This document shows, in pieces, positions 54,396-64,000 of a stretch of DNA of 64,000 bases (within the stretch, counting starts at the first letter, position 1; each line of letters starts with the position of its first letter). A model generated the notes under the pieces. It saw nothing but the letters and a program-made list of their open reading frames with translations, searched no databases and was not told the DNA's origin. The translations under genes were made by a program, and so were the position numbers. Location: NCBI GenBank assembly GCA_022376925.1, contig JAIOJX010000004.1, positions 180,697,501-180,761,500 on the forward strand. Direction: 5' to 3'. Source of the stretch: Tragulus kanchil (Eukaryota > Chordata > Mammalia > Artiodactyla > Tragulidae).

Positions 54396-55439
54396 TGCTC
54401 AGCCACCTCAGTCGGGTCTGACTCTGTGAGACCCCAGGGACAGCTGCCGCCAGGCTCCTCTGATGTTAACTCCGTGCCCTTTGGATCTTGGACCCAGGGA
54501 CTTTCCTGGTGGTTCGGTGGCTAAGACTGTGGTCTCAATGCAGGCTGCCCTGGTTCCGTTCCTGGCTGGGGCACTAGATCCCACATGCTGCAACTGAGAC
54601 CTGGGACAGCCAAATCAATAAATAGAGTAAATTAAAAACTACCTACCGTCAAGTGCTTAGAACACAGGCGGCCCCTGCTGAACCCTGATGACCGGTGTCT
54701 GTAACGGTGTGGACCCTCTGGGGAGAGGGATAGCAGGCTGCGCAGACGTGGTCCAGATACACGAGGGGCTGGGTCTTCCCGTCTTCGCAGGCCAGCTCCT
54801 CTGGGAGGATGTCGGTGGACTGAATGAATGATTCTCTCCTCTCTCAGCTCTTCGCAAACATAAAGCCAGTGTCAGTCAGCCCCAAGCTAGACCCAGCCAG
54901 CTCTCAGCCCACCCCAGCCAATCCCCACCAGCCCCAGCCAGGCCCAGCCAGGCCCAGCCAGGCCCAGCCAGCTTAGTCGGGGTGTCTGGGACACGTGGCT
55001 TCTCTCAGGTGGGTTCCCAGAACTTGCAGTCTCCTTCCCGTCGGTCCCCTCTCTGCCTCTTCTGCTCCATCCGCTCAGCCCAGCTCTGATGCTCAGCAGG
55101 AATTTCTGCTCGTCCCCCAACCGCCTCCAATTATAATTATGGGTTATAATTTTAAAAAACTGAAATAAGGTATGCTTAAAATTAAAGATAGAAGGTAAGA
55201 TGGTGCAGCCAGTGTGGAACACAGTTTGGCAGTTCTTCAAGAAGTGAAACAGAATTACCACATGACCTGGCGATTCCACTCCTCGGTATATACCCAGGGG
55301 AGGCTGAAACTACATTCTCTGAAAAGCAAAAGCTCAAACAGCTTGTACCCCGGAGTTCACGGCAACATTATTCTCAACAGCCAAAGGTGGAAACAACCCA
55401 AATGCTTATCCACAGATGAATGGATGAACAACATACGAG

Positions 55440-55650
55440 ACATACATGCTCAGCCACCTCAGTCGGGTCTGACTCTGTGAGACCCCAGGGACAGCTGCCG
55501 CCAGGCTCCTCTGCCCATGGCATTCTCCATGCAAGAGCATTGGAGGGGGTTGCCGTGCCCTCCTCTAGGGATCTTCTGGACCCAGGGATTGAATCTGTAT
55601 TTCCTGCATTGCAGGTAGATTCTGTACCACTGAGCCATTGGGGAAGCCCA
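55440..55650 (-). repeat. Bov-A2 SINE, antisense, inserted in L1
   Basis: 'atgctcagccacctcagtcg', 'gcattctccatgcaagagca', 'gggattgaatctgtatttcc', 'ccattggggaagccca'. Short repeats 'acaacata' on both sides fit a target-site duplication within L1. Confidence 0.9.
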
Positions 55651-55659
55651 CACAACATA

Positions 55660-56165
55660 TATAAAGGTATAAAAAATACAGTACAAATACACACCATGGA
55701 ATCCTAGTTAGCCTTAACAAAGGAATAAAATTCTGATACATGCCGCCACATGGATGAACCTCAAAGACATTATGCTAAGTGATGAAAACCAGATGCAAAA
55801 GGGTAAATTCGATTTCCATCTTTTTTCCAATCAAACTTCCAAATGTGATTCCAGTCAAATTTGATTTTCCGTATTCTACACTCAGGGACAGGGAAGCCTG
55901 GCGCGCTGCAGTCCACGGGGCCGCAAAGAGCCGCACAGACTGAGTGACTGAGCTGAGCTGAACGCTCATGGAAGCGTAGGAGGCCACCTGTATGAGGCCC
56001 GTGGGAGAGTCACACCTGTAGAGACAGAGGGGAGAAGAGGCTGTCCGCGGAGGGAGGAATGAGAAGTCCATATTTAATGGGCATAGAGCTTCGGTTTGGG
56101 ACGATGGAAATGTTCTGGAGGTGGACGGCAGTGGATGGCCACGGAGCACACGTTTAAAAATGGTC
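55660..56165 (+). repeat. L1 LINE 3' portion with small Bov-A2 piece
   Basis: 'accatggaatcctagttagc', 'gccacatggatgaacctcaa', 'taagtgatgaaaaccagatg' are L1 ORF2-end and 3' sequence. A Bov-A2 tail piece lies at about 55885-55961. 'gatggaaatgttctggagg' belongs to the L1 3' region. Confidence 0.8.
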
Positions 56166-56750
56166 AGTTGCTCTATGTATAGGTAGACGCACTGAAAGGC
56201 TTCTTTTCAATTGAGGGAGATGATTTGTCTGTCATCCTTCTATCTTTTTATTCTGTTTTAATGTCCGCCACTGATCCTCTAGGCTCCCCTCCACATTCCC
56301 AGCACCAAACAGGCCCCCGCGCCTCCTTTCCTGCACGGATGAAGGAGCCAGGCCTCGCGCCGGGCCCCACGAGGCGCCCCCTTGACCAGCAGCTCAGCAC
56401 GCCCAGCCAGACTGTTGCTTCTCTTTCTCCCTTGATTTCACGAGACCTGACAACCCATGAGTCAGCCACAGGTTGTCGTCTCGGGGACCAGTGCCGGGGA
56501 GCGATTAGGTGGTTCTGGGCTTTGAGGATTAGACACGGCCCCGAGGTGCCCAAGAAGCGATTTCTCATGGTGGCCTTGGTGAGCCCATCAGAAGGGAAGG
56601 CGCCACCCCAAGCGCCGGAAAGCGTGGGGACAAGCAGCCTGGGCTGGGCTTTGGTTGCATTTCACACTGAGGATCCCTCCGTGTTCAGCGTGAGCTCTTG
56701 TGCTTTAATTTTTTGATTTCTCCTTGAGCAAGCGGAAAAATCCAGGGCTG
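56166..56750. other. Apparently unique non-coding sequence
   Basis: A 163-codon + frame (56225-56716) is repeated in D14 with frame changes at its end, so it is not maintained. No domain is recognised. Confidence 0.5.
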
Positions 56751-57918
56751 GGATAGCAGGTAGATTCTGTACCACTGAGCCATTGGAACCCACAACATAT
56801 ATAAAGGTATAAAAATACAGTACAAATACACACCATGGAATCCTAGTTAGCCTTAACAAAGGAATAAAATTCTGATACATGCCACATGGATGAACCTCAA
56901 AGACATTATGCTAAGTGATGAAAACCAGATGCAAAAGGGTAAATTCGATTTCCATCTTTTTTCCAATCAAACTTCCAAATGTGATTCCAGTCAAATTTGA
57001 TTTTCCGTATTCTACACTCAGGGACAGGGAAGCCTGGCGCGCTGCAGTCCACGGGGCCGCAAAGAGCCGCACAGACTGAGTGACTGAGCTGAGCTGAACG
57101 CTCATGGAAGCGTAGGAGGCCACCTGTATGAGGCCCGTGGGAGAGTCACACCTGTAGAGACAGAGGGGAGAAGAGGCTGTCCAGGAGGGAGGAATGAGAA
57201 GTCCATATTTAATGGGCATAGAGCTTCGGTTTGGGACGATGGAAATGTTCTGGAGGTGGACGGCAGTGGATGGCCACGGAGCACACGTTTAAAAATGGTC
57301 AGTTGCTCTATGTATAGGTAGACGCACTGAAAGGCTTCTTTTCAATTGAGGGAGATGATTTGTCTGTCATCCTTCTATCTTTTTATTCTGTTTTAATGTC
57401 CGCCACTGATCCTCTAGGCTCCCCTCCACATTCCCAGCACCAAACAGGCCCCCGCGCCTCCTTTCCTGCACGGATGAAGGAGCCAGGCCTCGCGCCGGGC
57501 CCCACGAGGCGCCCCCTTGACCAGCAGCTCAGCACGCCCAGCCAGACTGTTGCTTCTCTTTCTCCCTTGATTTCACGAGACCTGACAACCCATGAGTCAG
57601 CCACAGGTTGTCGTCTCGGGGACCAGTGCCGGGGAGCGATTAGGTGGTTCTGGGCTTTGAGGATTAGACACGGCCCCGAGGTGCCCAAGAAGCGATTTCT
57701 CATGGTGGCCTTGGTGAGCGCCCATCAGAAGGGAAGGCGCCACCCCCAAGCGCCGGAAAGCGTGGGGACAAGCAGCCTGGGCTGGGCTTTGGTTGCATTT
57801 CACACTGGAGAGGATCCCTCCGTGTTCAGCGTGAGCTCTTGGATGTGGCTTTAATATGTTCGTTGCTGTGTCATCGATTTCTCCCCTTGAGCAAGCGGAA
57901 AAAATCCAGGGCTGGGAC

Positions 57919-58679
57919 GCAGCCAGGCACTTGGGATCCAGAAGCGTGCCCCGTGCGGGGTCTCACAAACCCTGGTATCCCTGATCAAATGTGAACACGG
58001 TCACGCAGCCTCCAGGTGCCAGAGCCAGATTATCCAGGGTGCTGAGTGGATAGCAGGCTCCGGCTTCTAAAATCAAGGCAATGGCTTTTAACGGCACCAT
58101 CATGTCGTAGAGAAAGACCTTCAATCTTCTCTCTCATTTTAAAAACAACTTGATGAGCACCTTTATTCAACAGGGAGCGTTGCTCAGGTTGCAAAAGCAG
58201 CATTTTCCTCGGCCCAGCTCGTTTGACAGCTGCTGAAAAGACGTCCACTCAGTGGCCTTGGTTCGATGGGGCTTCTTTTTCTCCATTTCTCTCAGCGCTG
58301 ACTGAAGATAGAGGGACACATTGTTTCTCCCGGCTGCCCTGTGAACAAGCATGAGGGCTGGCGCTCCTGAACTGGGGCCTCCATCCGCGGACTGCACCCT
58401 TCCCTGCCGTCCCCAGGGTGGCTGAGAGTCAGTTCTGATCCCGTGTCCCTCTCCAGTCCACATTGTGACTCACAAAGTTCCCATCAACTGAATCCCCTGA
58501 GTTCTCTCCCGCAGCATCAGCGTTGAGAGAGGAGCAGGACCCAAGTAAACTGCAGAGCACATTTCCCTCATCTATGTACAAGTCAGGCTGCAGGTGATGG
58601 GAAAAAATCCAACTATACGCCTCTTAATACATAAGGTGCATTCCTGGGAATCTAGAAAAAAGCTAGAGCCGTTTATTTT
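57919..58679. other. Non-coding, no gene seen
   Basis: Mixed sequence between D14 and an old repeat. No supported exon or recent repeat. Confidence 0.45.
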
Positions 58680-58699
58680 ATTACCTGCCTTCCTCAACC

Positions 58700-59030
58700 C
58701 ACAGGAGTTCCACCATCTCATTTAAGATGGCTGCTCCAGCTCTGGCCACTGTGTCTGCATTCCAGCCCATGAAAAGTGTAGAGACACAAAGGAGAGGTAT
58801 GCATCCTTCCCTCTGAGGGCAAGAGTAGGAAACTGCACAGTTCCTCTCTGTTCTCATTTCATTGGTCAGAATCCGGTCATAGTGCCACATTGCCTGCATG
58901 GTAAATTGGGAAGTGTAGTCTTTATCTGGGCTGCTATGTGCATATTTAGCAAAATTTCTATTAGTATTGCAGAAGAAGGGGAGCATGGATATTGGGGGAC
59001 AGCTAGCCATCTCTCCACTTTTTAAAGCCA
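58700..59030. repeat. Old interspersed repeat, family not assigned
   Basis: 'aagatggctgctccagctct', 'cattggtcagaatccggtca', 'attgggaagtgtagtcttta' and 'gatattgggggacagctagc' follow the order of an old mammalian repeat. A related, more diverged copy lies at about 61220-61400. Confidence 0.55.
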
Positions 59031-59092
59031 CTTAAGTGTATACTTTATCCTATTTATTTATTTATTTTTGGCTCTACCACACAGCACGAGGG

Positions 59093-59395
59093 ATTCCCTG
59101 GCGGCTTGGCTGGTAAAGAATCCACCTGCAATGCAGGAGATCCCAGTTTGAGCCCCGGATGGGGAAGATCCCCTGAAGGAGGGATAAGCTACCCACTCCA
59201 GTATTCTCTGGCTTCCCCGGTGGCTCAGATGGTAAAGAAGCTGCCTGCAATGGGGAAGACCTGAGTTTGATCCCTGGATTGGGAAGATCCACAGTATTCT
59301 TGCCTGGAGAATTCCATGGACAGAGGAACCTGGAAGGCTACAGTTAATGGGGTTGCGAAGAGTCATACACGACTGAGTGACTTCCATGTTCACTT
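59093..59395 (+). repeat. Bov-A2 SINE nested in an older SINE (copy at about 60177-60479)
   Basis: A dimeric Bov-A2 with two tRNA-like heads (gagggattccctggcggctt, ttccccggtggctcagatgg). It is flanked by a 15-base duplication, cacacagca(c/t)gaggg, at 59078-59092 and 59396-59410. The outer element is an antisense tRNA SINE split in two. Confidence 0.93.
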
Positions 59396-59410
59396 CACAC
59401 AGCATGAGGG

Positions 59411-59493
59411 GTGTCAGTTCCCCAGCCAGGGATTGAACCCATGCCCTCTCCAGTGGGGGCCCAGAGACTCAAAGAGCTGGACACCCAGGGAGG
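59411..59493 (-). repeat. Second half of the split tRNA SINE
   Basis: 'ccagccagggattgaaccca' continues the element begun at about 59050-59077 (tttatttttggctctacc). Confidence 0.75.
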
Positions 59494-61204
59494 GCCCGGT
59501 GGTCTCCTCATCCATTCAGTGAAGAGGGTTGACCGCCCATGGGGGTGAGGATGGACCAGTGCACGAGACAGCAAATGTTCTGTTTCCCCAGAGCTCACCC
59601 TCCTGTGTGAGAAGAGCGACAGGAGAGGGTCTCAAGGAGGGCGTGGCCAGCTCAGGTGGCTGAGGACAAGTCAGAGGTGAGGTAGGAGCCTGGGGACCCG
59701 GACAAGGAGGGAGGAGAGGGGCAAAGGCTGACCGAAGGGGCCTCCTGGAGAGGAATCGAATTGGGGTCAGTGAACACAGACAGTTCTTTGGGTATTATTT
59801 TCTTTCTATATAAAAAAAAGGAGAGAAATGGGGATGTGAAGTCAAGACAGGTTTTGTTTCGTTTTTTTTTTTAAAGATGGAGAGATACAGTACATGCATG
59901 TGGCAATGGGAATGATCTCAGAGAGGGAAATGGAAACAGATGAAAGAGAAAGAGGGAGAAATTCTGGAGGTGCATCCTTGAAACGAAGATTGGGAAGTGT
60001 AGTCTTTATCTGGGCTGCTATGTGCATATTTAGCAAAATTTCTATTAGTATTGCAGAAGAAGGGGAGCATGGATATTGGGGGACAGCTAGCCATCTCTCC
60101 ACTTTTTAAAGCCACTTAAGTGTATACTTTATCCTATTTATTTATTTATTTTTGGCTCTACCACACAGCACGAGGGATTCCCTGGCGGCTTGGCTGGTAA
60201 AGAATCCACCTGCAATGCAGGAGATCCCAGTTTGAGCCCCGGATGGGGAAGATCCCCTGAAGGAGGGATAAGCTACCCACTCCAGTATTCTCTGGCTTCC
60301 CCGGTGGCTCAGATGGTAAAGAAGCTGCCTGCAATGGGGAAGACCTGAGTTTGATCCCTGGATTGGGAAGATCCACAGTATTCTTGCCTGGAGAATTCCA
60401 TGGACAGAGGAACCTGGAAGGCTACAGTTAATGGGGTTGCGAAGAGTCATACACGACTGAGTGACTTCCATGTTCACTTCACACAGCATGAGGGGTGTCA
60501 GTTCCCCAGCCAGGGATTGAACCCATGCCCTCTCCAGTGGGGGCCCAGAGACTCAAAGAGCTGGACACCCAGGGAGGGCCCGGTGGTCTCCTCATCCATT
60601 CAGTGAAGAGGGTTGACCGCCCATGGGGGTGAGGATGGACCAGTGCACGAGACAGCAAATGTTCTGTTTCCCCAGAGCTCACCCTCCTGTGTGAGAAGAG
60701 CGACAGGAGAGGGTCTCAAGGAGGGCGTGGCCAGCTCAGGTGGCTGAGGACAAGTCAGAGGTGAGGTAGGAGCCTGGGGACCCGGACAAGGAGGGAGGAG
60801 AGGGGCAAAGGCTGACCGAAGGGGCCTCCTGGAGAGGAATCGAATTGGGGTCAGTGAACACAGACAGTTCTTTGGGTATTATTTTCTTTCTATATAAAAA
60901 AAAGGAGAGAAATGGGGATGTGAAGTCAAGACAGGTTTTGTTTCGTTTTTTTTTTTAAAGATGGAGAGATACAGTACATGCATGTGGCAATGGGAATGAT
61001 CTCAGAGAGGGAAAAATGGAAACGAAGATGAAAGAGAAAGAGGGGAGAAATTCTGGAGGTGCATCCTTGAGGAACTGAGAGGGATTGGGACTAGGGCACT
61101 GTGGAGCCTTGGTCTTAGAAGGAGGGATGTGGGCTTTGGTGGAGTCTCTCCTGATTATTCCTGAATGCTCCGTGAAAGAGGAGACAAGACCAACACGTGA
61201 CAAG

Positions 61205-61400
61205 AGGCCTCCAGGAGGGACAAGATGGCTGCCCCCATTGGCTCCAGCATCACGCCAGCATTTCAGGTGGGAGGAAGGCAGAAGAAGAGCGAAAGAAAAG
61301 AGAAAGCTTTCTTACAAACCCACTGGCTGCTTAGATCTCATTGGTCAGAACCGTGTCAGATGACTCCCCCTAGCTGCAAGGGAGGCTGGGAAGTCAGGAA
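61205..61400. repeat. Second dispersed copy of the unassigned old repeat
   Basis: 'caagatggctgcccccattg', 'ctcattggtcagaaccgtgt' and 'gcaagggaggctgggaagtc' line up in the same order as parts of 58700-59030. Repeated near 62373-62568 by D16. Confidence 0.5.
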
Positions 61401-61779
61401 CAGGTGTCATGCCTGAGGGGAGGGTGCCTCATTAAAGGCAGCCGGGGTCCAGCGAAGAGAAGGAAGACGGCTTGCTCCCACACATGAGCCAAGGGCTGCT
61501 GTGCCCTGCCCCGTGGGGTTTTGTACACCTGCAAAGAATCTACAGTCACCCACCATGTGTGCTTGATCATTGCAGGTCTCCATCCCTGGCCGTTAATTTC
61601 ATGGACCACTGCTCCCAACTCCAGTAGTGGTATTTGATAAAAGACGAAATCATTTTGCCAATAGCTTAAACTGTTGGCTCTGGCTCATCATGCACTGTGT
61701 GGCTGGTCCTGGTGATAGAGTGGTGTGCACCTGGCTTTTCCAGGAGGCCAGCCACTTCGAATAATGTCACTGTGCTTCT

Positions 61780-62110
61780 GGTCTCTACTCTGCCGTTAGT
61801 GATGCGAGCCATCAATTTTGTACTGGGAAGCTTTATTTGGTGCTTGTTCTAGAAACACTCCAGTGGTTTCCCCGTGCGATGCCGTGATTGTTTTCTGGGG
61901 AAACAGATGTGAAAACTTCAAAGGCTCCTACCAGCCACGAGACAACCTGACGTGAGAGACCCCACATTGGCTGCAGACATGAAGCAGATCCCCTGGAAAG
62001 GCTGTTGTTTCTATTTTTACTCTTTGTCTTTGCGGGTGCAAAAATCATACCTCTTCACACCAGAGCATTCCAGTCAAAAATTCTAGCTGCTGTTGATGGC
62101 CATGCCTTAT
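61780..62110. promoter_or_regulatory. Candidate conserved non-coding block (copy near 62950-63285)
   Basis: A repeat-free block with balanced composition, for example 'gccatcaattttgtactggg', 'gtgattgttttctggggaaa' and 'aaaaatcatacctcttcac'. It resembles constrained sequence rather than decayed repeat. Speculative. Confidence 0.25.
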
Positions 62111-63349
62111 TTGCAGTTAGAAGTCCTGTGAATATTTTCATCCCAACTTTCAGGTTTCAATAAACCGTTTTCCATGATCTCAGAGAGGGAAAATGGAAAC
62201 GAGTGAAAAAAAGGGAGAAATTCTGGAGGTGCATCCTTGAGGAACTGAGAGATTGGGACTAGGGCACTGTGGAGCCTTGGTCTTAGAAGGAGGGATGTGG
62301 GCTTTGGTGGAGTCTCTCCTGATTATTCCTGAATGCTCCGTGAAAGAGGAGACAAGACCAACACGTGACAAGAGGCCTCCAGGAGGGACAAGATGGCTGC
62401 CCCCATTGGCTCCAGCATCACGCCAGCATTTCAGGTGGGAGGAAGGCAGAAGAAGAGCGAAAGAAAAGAGAAAGCTTTCTTACAAACCCACTGGCTGCTT
62501 AGATCTCATTGGTCAGAACCGTGTCAGATGACTCCCCCTAGCTGCAAGGGAGGCTGGGAAGTCAGGAACAGGTGTCATGCCTGAGGGGAGGGTGCCTCAT
62601 TAAAGGCAGCCGGGGTCCAGCGAAGAGAAGGAAGACGGCTTGCTCCCACACATGAGCCAAGGGCTGCTGTGCCCTGCCCCGTGGGGGTTTTGTGCATCTG
62701 CAAAGAATGTACAGGCACCCACCATGTGTGCTTGATCATTGCAGGTCTCCATCCCTGGCCGTTAATTTCATGGACCACTGCTCCCAACTCCAGTAGTGGT
62801 ATTTGATAAAAGACGAAATCATTTTGCCAATAGCTTAAACTGTTGGCTCTGGCTCATCATGCACTGTGTGGCTGGTCCTGGTGATAGAGTGGTGTGCACC
62901 TGGCTTTTCCAGGAGGCCAGCCACTTCGAATAATGTCACTGTGCTTCTGGTCTCTACTCTGCCGTTAGTGATGCGAGCCATCAATTTTGTACTGGGAAGC
63001 TTTATTTGGTGCTTGTTCTAGAAACACTCCAGTGGTTTCCCCGTGCGATGCCGTGATTGTTTTCTGGGGAAACAGATGTGAAAACTTCAAAGGCTCCTAC
63101 CAGCCACGAGACAACCTGACGTGAGAGACCCCACATTGGCTGCAGACATGAAGCAGATCCCCTGGAAAGGCTGTTGTTTCTATTTTTACTCTTTGTCTTT
63201 GCGGGTGCAAAAATCATACCTCTTCACACCAGAGCATTCCAGTCAAAAATTCTAGCTGCTGTTGATGGCCATGCCTTATTTGCAGTTAGGGAAGTCCTGT
63301 GAATATTTTCATCCCAACTTTCAGGTTTCAATAAACCGTTTTCCATGAT

Positions 63350-64000
63350 CAATCCATTGTGTTCCGTGGGGCTGTCACACAACAGACACGTCTGAGAGCG
63401 GACGACGTGCCCGGCGCTGTACTGAGTGCTTTGTATAGACTGTGGCAAGGTTAACACACGCTTTTCATGTTTTGACACTCTCCCTGAGAAGAACCGGAGT
63501 CTACGCCTGCTCCCTTTTAATCTGAGCTGGACTCATCGATTCACCTGTCGCCCAGGAAGGCAGTAACGCTTCCTGACTTCCAGGTTCAGGTGCAGAGATG
63601 CCATGTGGTCTCTGCCTGGTTCTCCTGGGACGCTTGTTCGAGAGGAAACCAGGCACCAGCTCCCCTGAGTCTGCCATGCTCGATGTGGGCACCAGCTCCA
63701 GCAGAGCTGCCAGGCTACAGCGGGCACCAGATGCCAGCCGTGTGAGGGAGCGATCCTGGGCGTCCAGTGTGGGCCAGATAACGCATCTGAGGGTGGCGGC
63801 CGCGCCCGGCCTCTGACTGCACCTGCTGGGAACCCCCAGCGAGAGCTGCCCCGCTGAGCCCTTCCAGAATTCCTGATGCACAAGACTGTGAACAGAGTAA
63901 CATGGTTGAGTGTGGGTTTTTTTTTTTTTTTTCCATCGCTAGAGATTTTCAGCAGCATGAATAACGAGAAGACTTAGAACTCATTTCATCTTGATTTTTC
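63350..64000. other. Non-coding end of window
   Basis: GC-moderate sequence with a T run at 63917-63932. Short frames only, no supported gene. Confidence 0.45.

Larger units (their letters stand above)
53444..55513 (+). repeat. Tandem duplication D13
   Basis: Arm A 53444-54462, degraded tail 54463-54493, arm B 54494-55513, displacement 1050-1051. The tail ('ccgtgccctttggatcttgg') is a shortened form of 'ccgtgccctcctctagggatc' found after arm B at about 55552. Confidence 0.95.
55611..57918 (+). repeat. Tandem duplication D14
   Basis: Arm A 55611-56752, arm B 56756 to about 57918, displacement 1145 but drifting. Errors concentrate at both outer ends of the overlap: the start of arm B drops bases (ccattggaaccc against ccattggggaagccc), and the end of arm A loses a block ('tcttgtgctttaatttttt' against 'tcttggatgtggctttaat'). 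Confidence 0.94.
58905..61068 (+). repeat. Tandem duplication D15
   Basis: Arm A 58905-59980, arm B 59989 to about 61068, displacement 1084. The end of arm A shows dropped bases (gggaaatggaaacagatg against gggaaaaatggaaacgaagatg). Confidence 0.94.
60996..63349 (+). repeat. Tandem duplication D16
   Basis: Arm A 60996-62178, arm B 62174-63349, starting displacement 1178 and falling as arm B loses bases near its start. It differs from the others in carrying a cluster of substitutions near 61518-61548 against 62688-62718. Confidence 0.93.

Noticed and set aside
53880..54970. CRISPR-like array
   Set aside because: The repeats are contiguous 10-base minisatellite units without spacers, and the genome is mammalian.
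56225..56716. 163-164-codon + frame present in both D14 arms
   Set aside because: The repetition comes from the duplication. The frame ends differ between arms and no family is recognised.
3999..63349. The 1.1 kb tandem duplications as a new mobile element or amplification system
   Set aside because: The units share no sequence with each other, have no common ends or target-site duplications, and contain whatever DNA lies there. Junction spacers look like corrupted flanks. An assembly artefact explains this better.

Overview
This is nuclear DNA from a ruminant mammal, most likely a bovid. Coding is sparse and split by GT-AG introns. The window is dense in ruminant tRNA-Glu-derived SINEs (Bov-tA and CHR-like) and Bov-A2 elements, over older mammalian MIR, L1 and MER5-like repeats. 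I cannot name the species from sequence alone.

Two genes are supported, both on the + strand. Positions 369-953 carry the last two coding exons of CARD10 (CARMA3), followed by its 3' UTR and an ATTAAA poly(A) signal near 1841. Positions 6592-23194 carry the complete MFNG (Manic fringe) gene: eight coding exons whose phases join without conflict into a 321-residue protein. It has a type II membrane anchor, the DDD metal-binding motif and the catalytic Asp232. CARD10 next to MFNG matches human 22q13.1. In human the gene on the far side of MFNG is ELFN2, but no ELFN2 coding sequence is present here. From about 24.05 kb to 64 kb I see no protein-coding gene, only repeats, candidate conserved non-coding blocks and a strong CTCF-type motif near 40.38 kb.

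The most striking structure is a series of 16 direct tandem duplications, each about 1.02-1.18 kb, from 3999 to 63349. The arms are nearly identical, differing mostly by homopolymer or short indels. Several junctions hold short segments that look like error-rich versions of the sequence flanking an arm. Two duplications cut through MFNG and leave a partial second copy of exon 6 and of exon 7. Near-constant unit length, no shared boundary motif, and decay at the junctions point to unmerged contig or read overlaps in a draft assembly rather than biology. Collapsing them would remove about 17.6 kb and leave a locus of about 46.4 kb.

Functionally, MFNG is a Golgi beta-1,3-N-acetylglucosaminyltransferase that extends O-fucose on Notch EGF repeats. 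CARD10 is a cytosolic scaffold of the CARMA3-BCL10-MALT1 NF-kB pathway. They are neighbours but not a functional unit.
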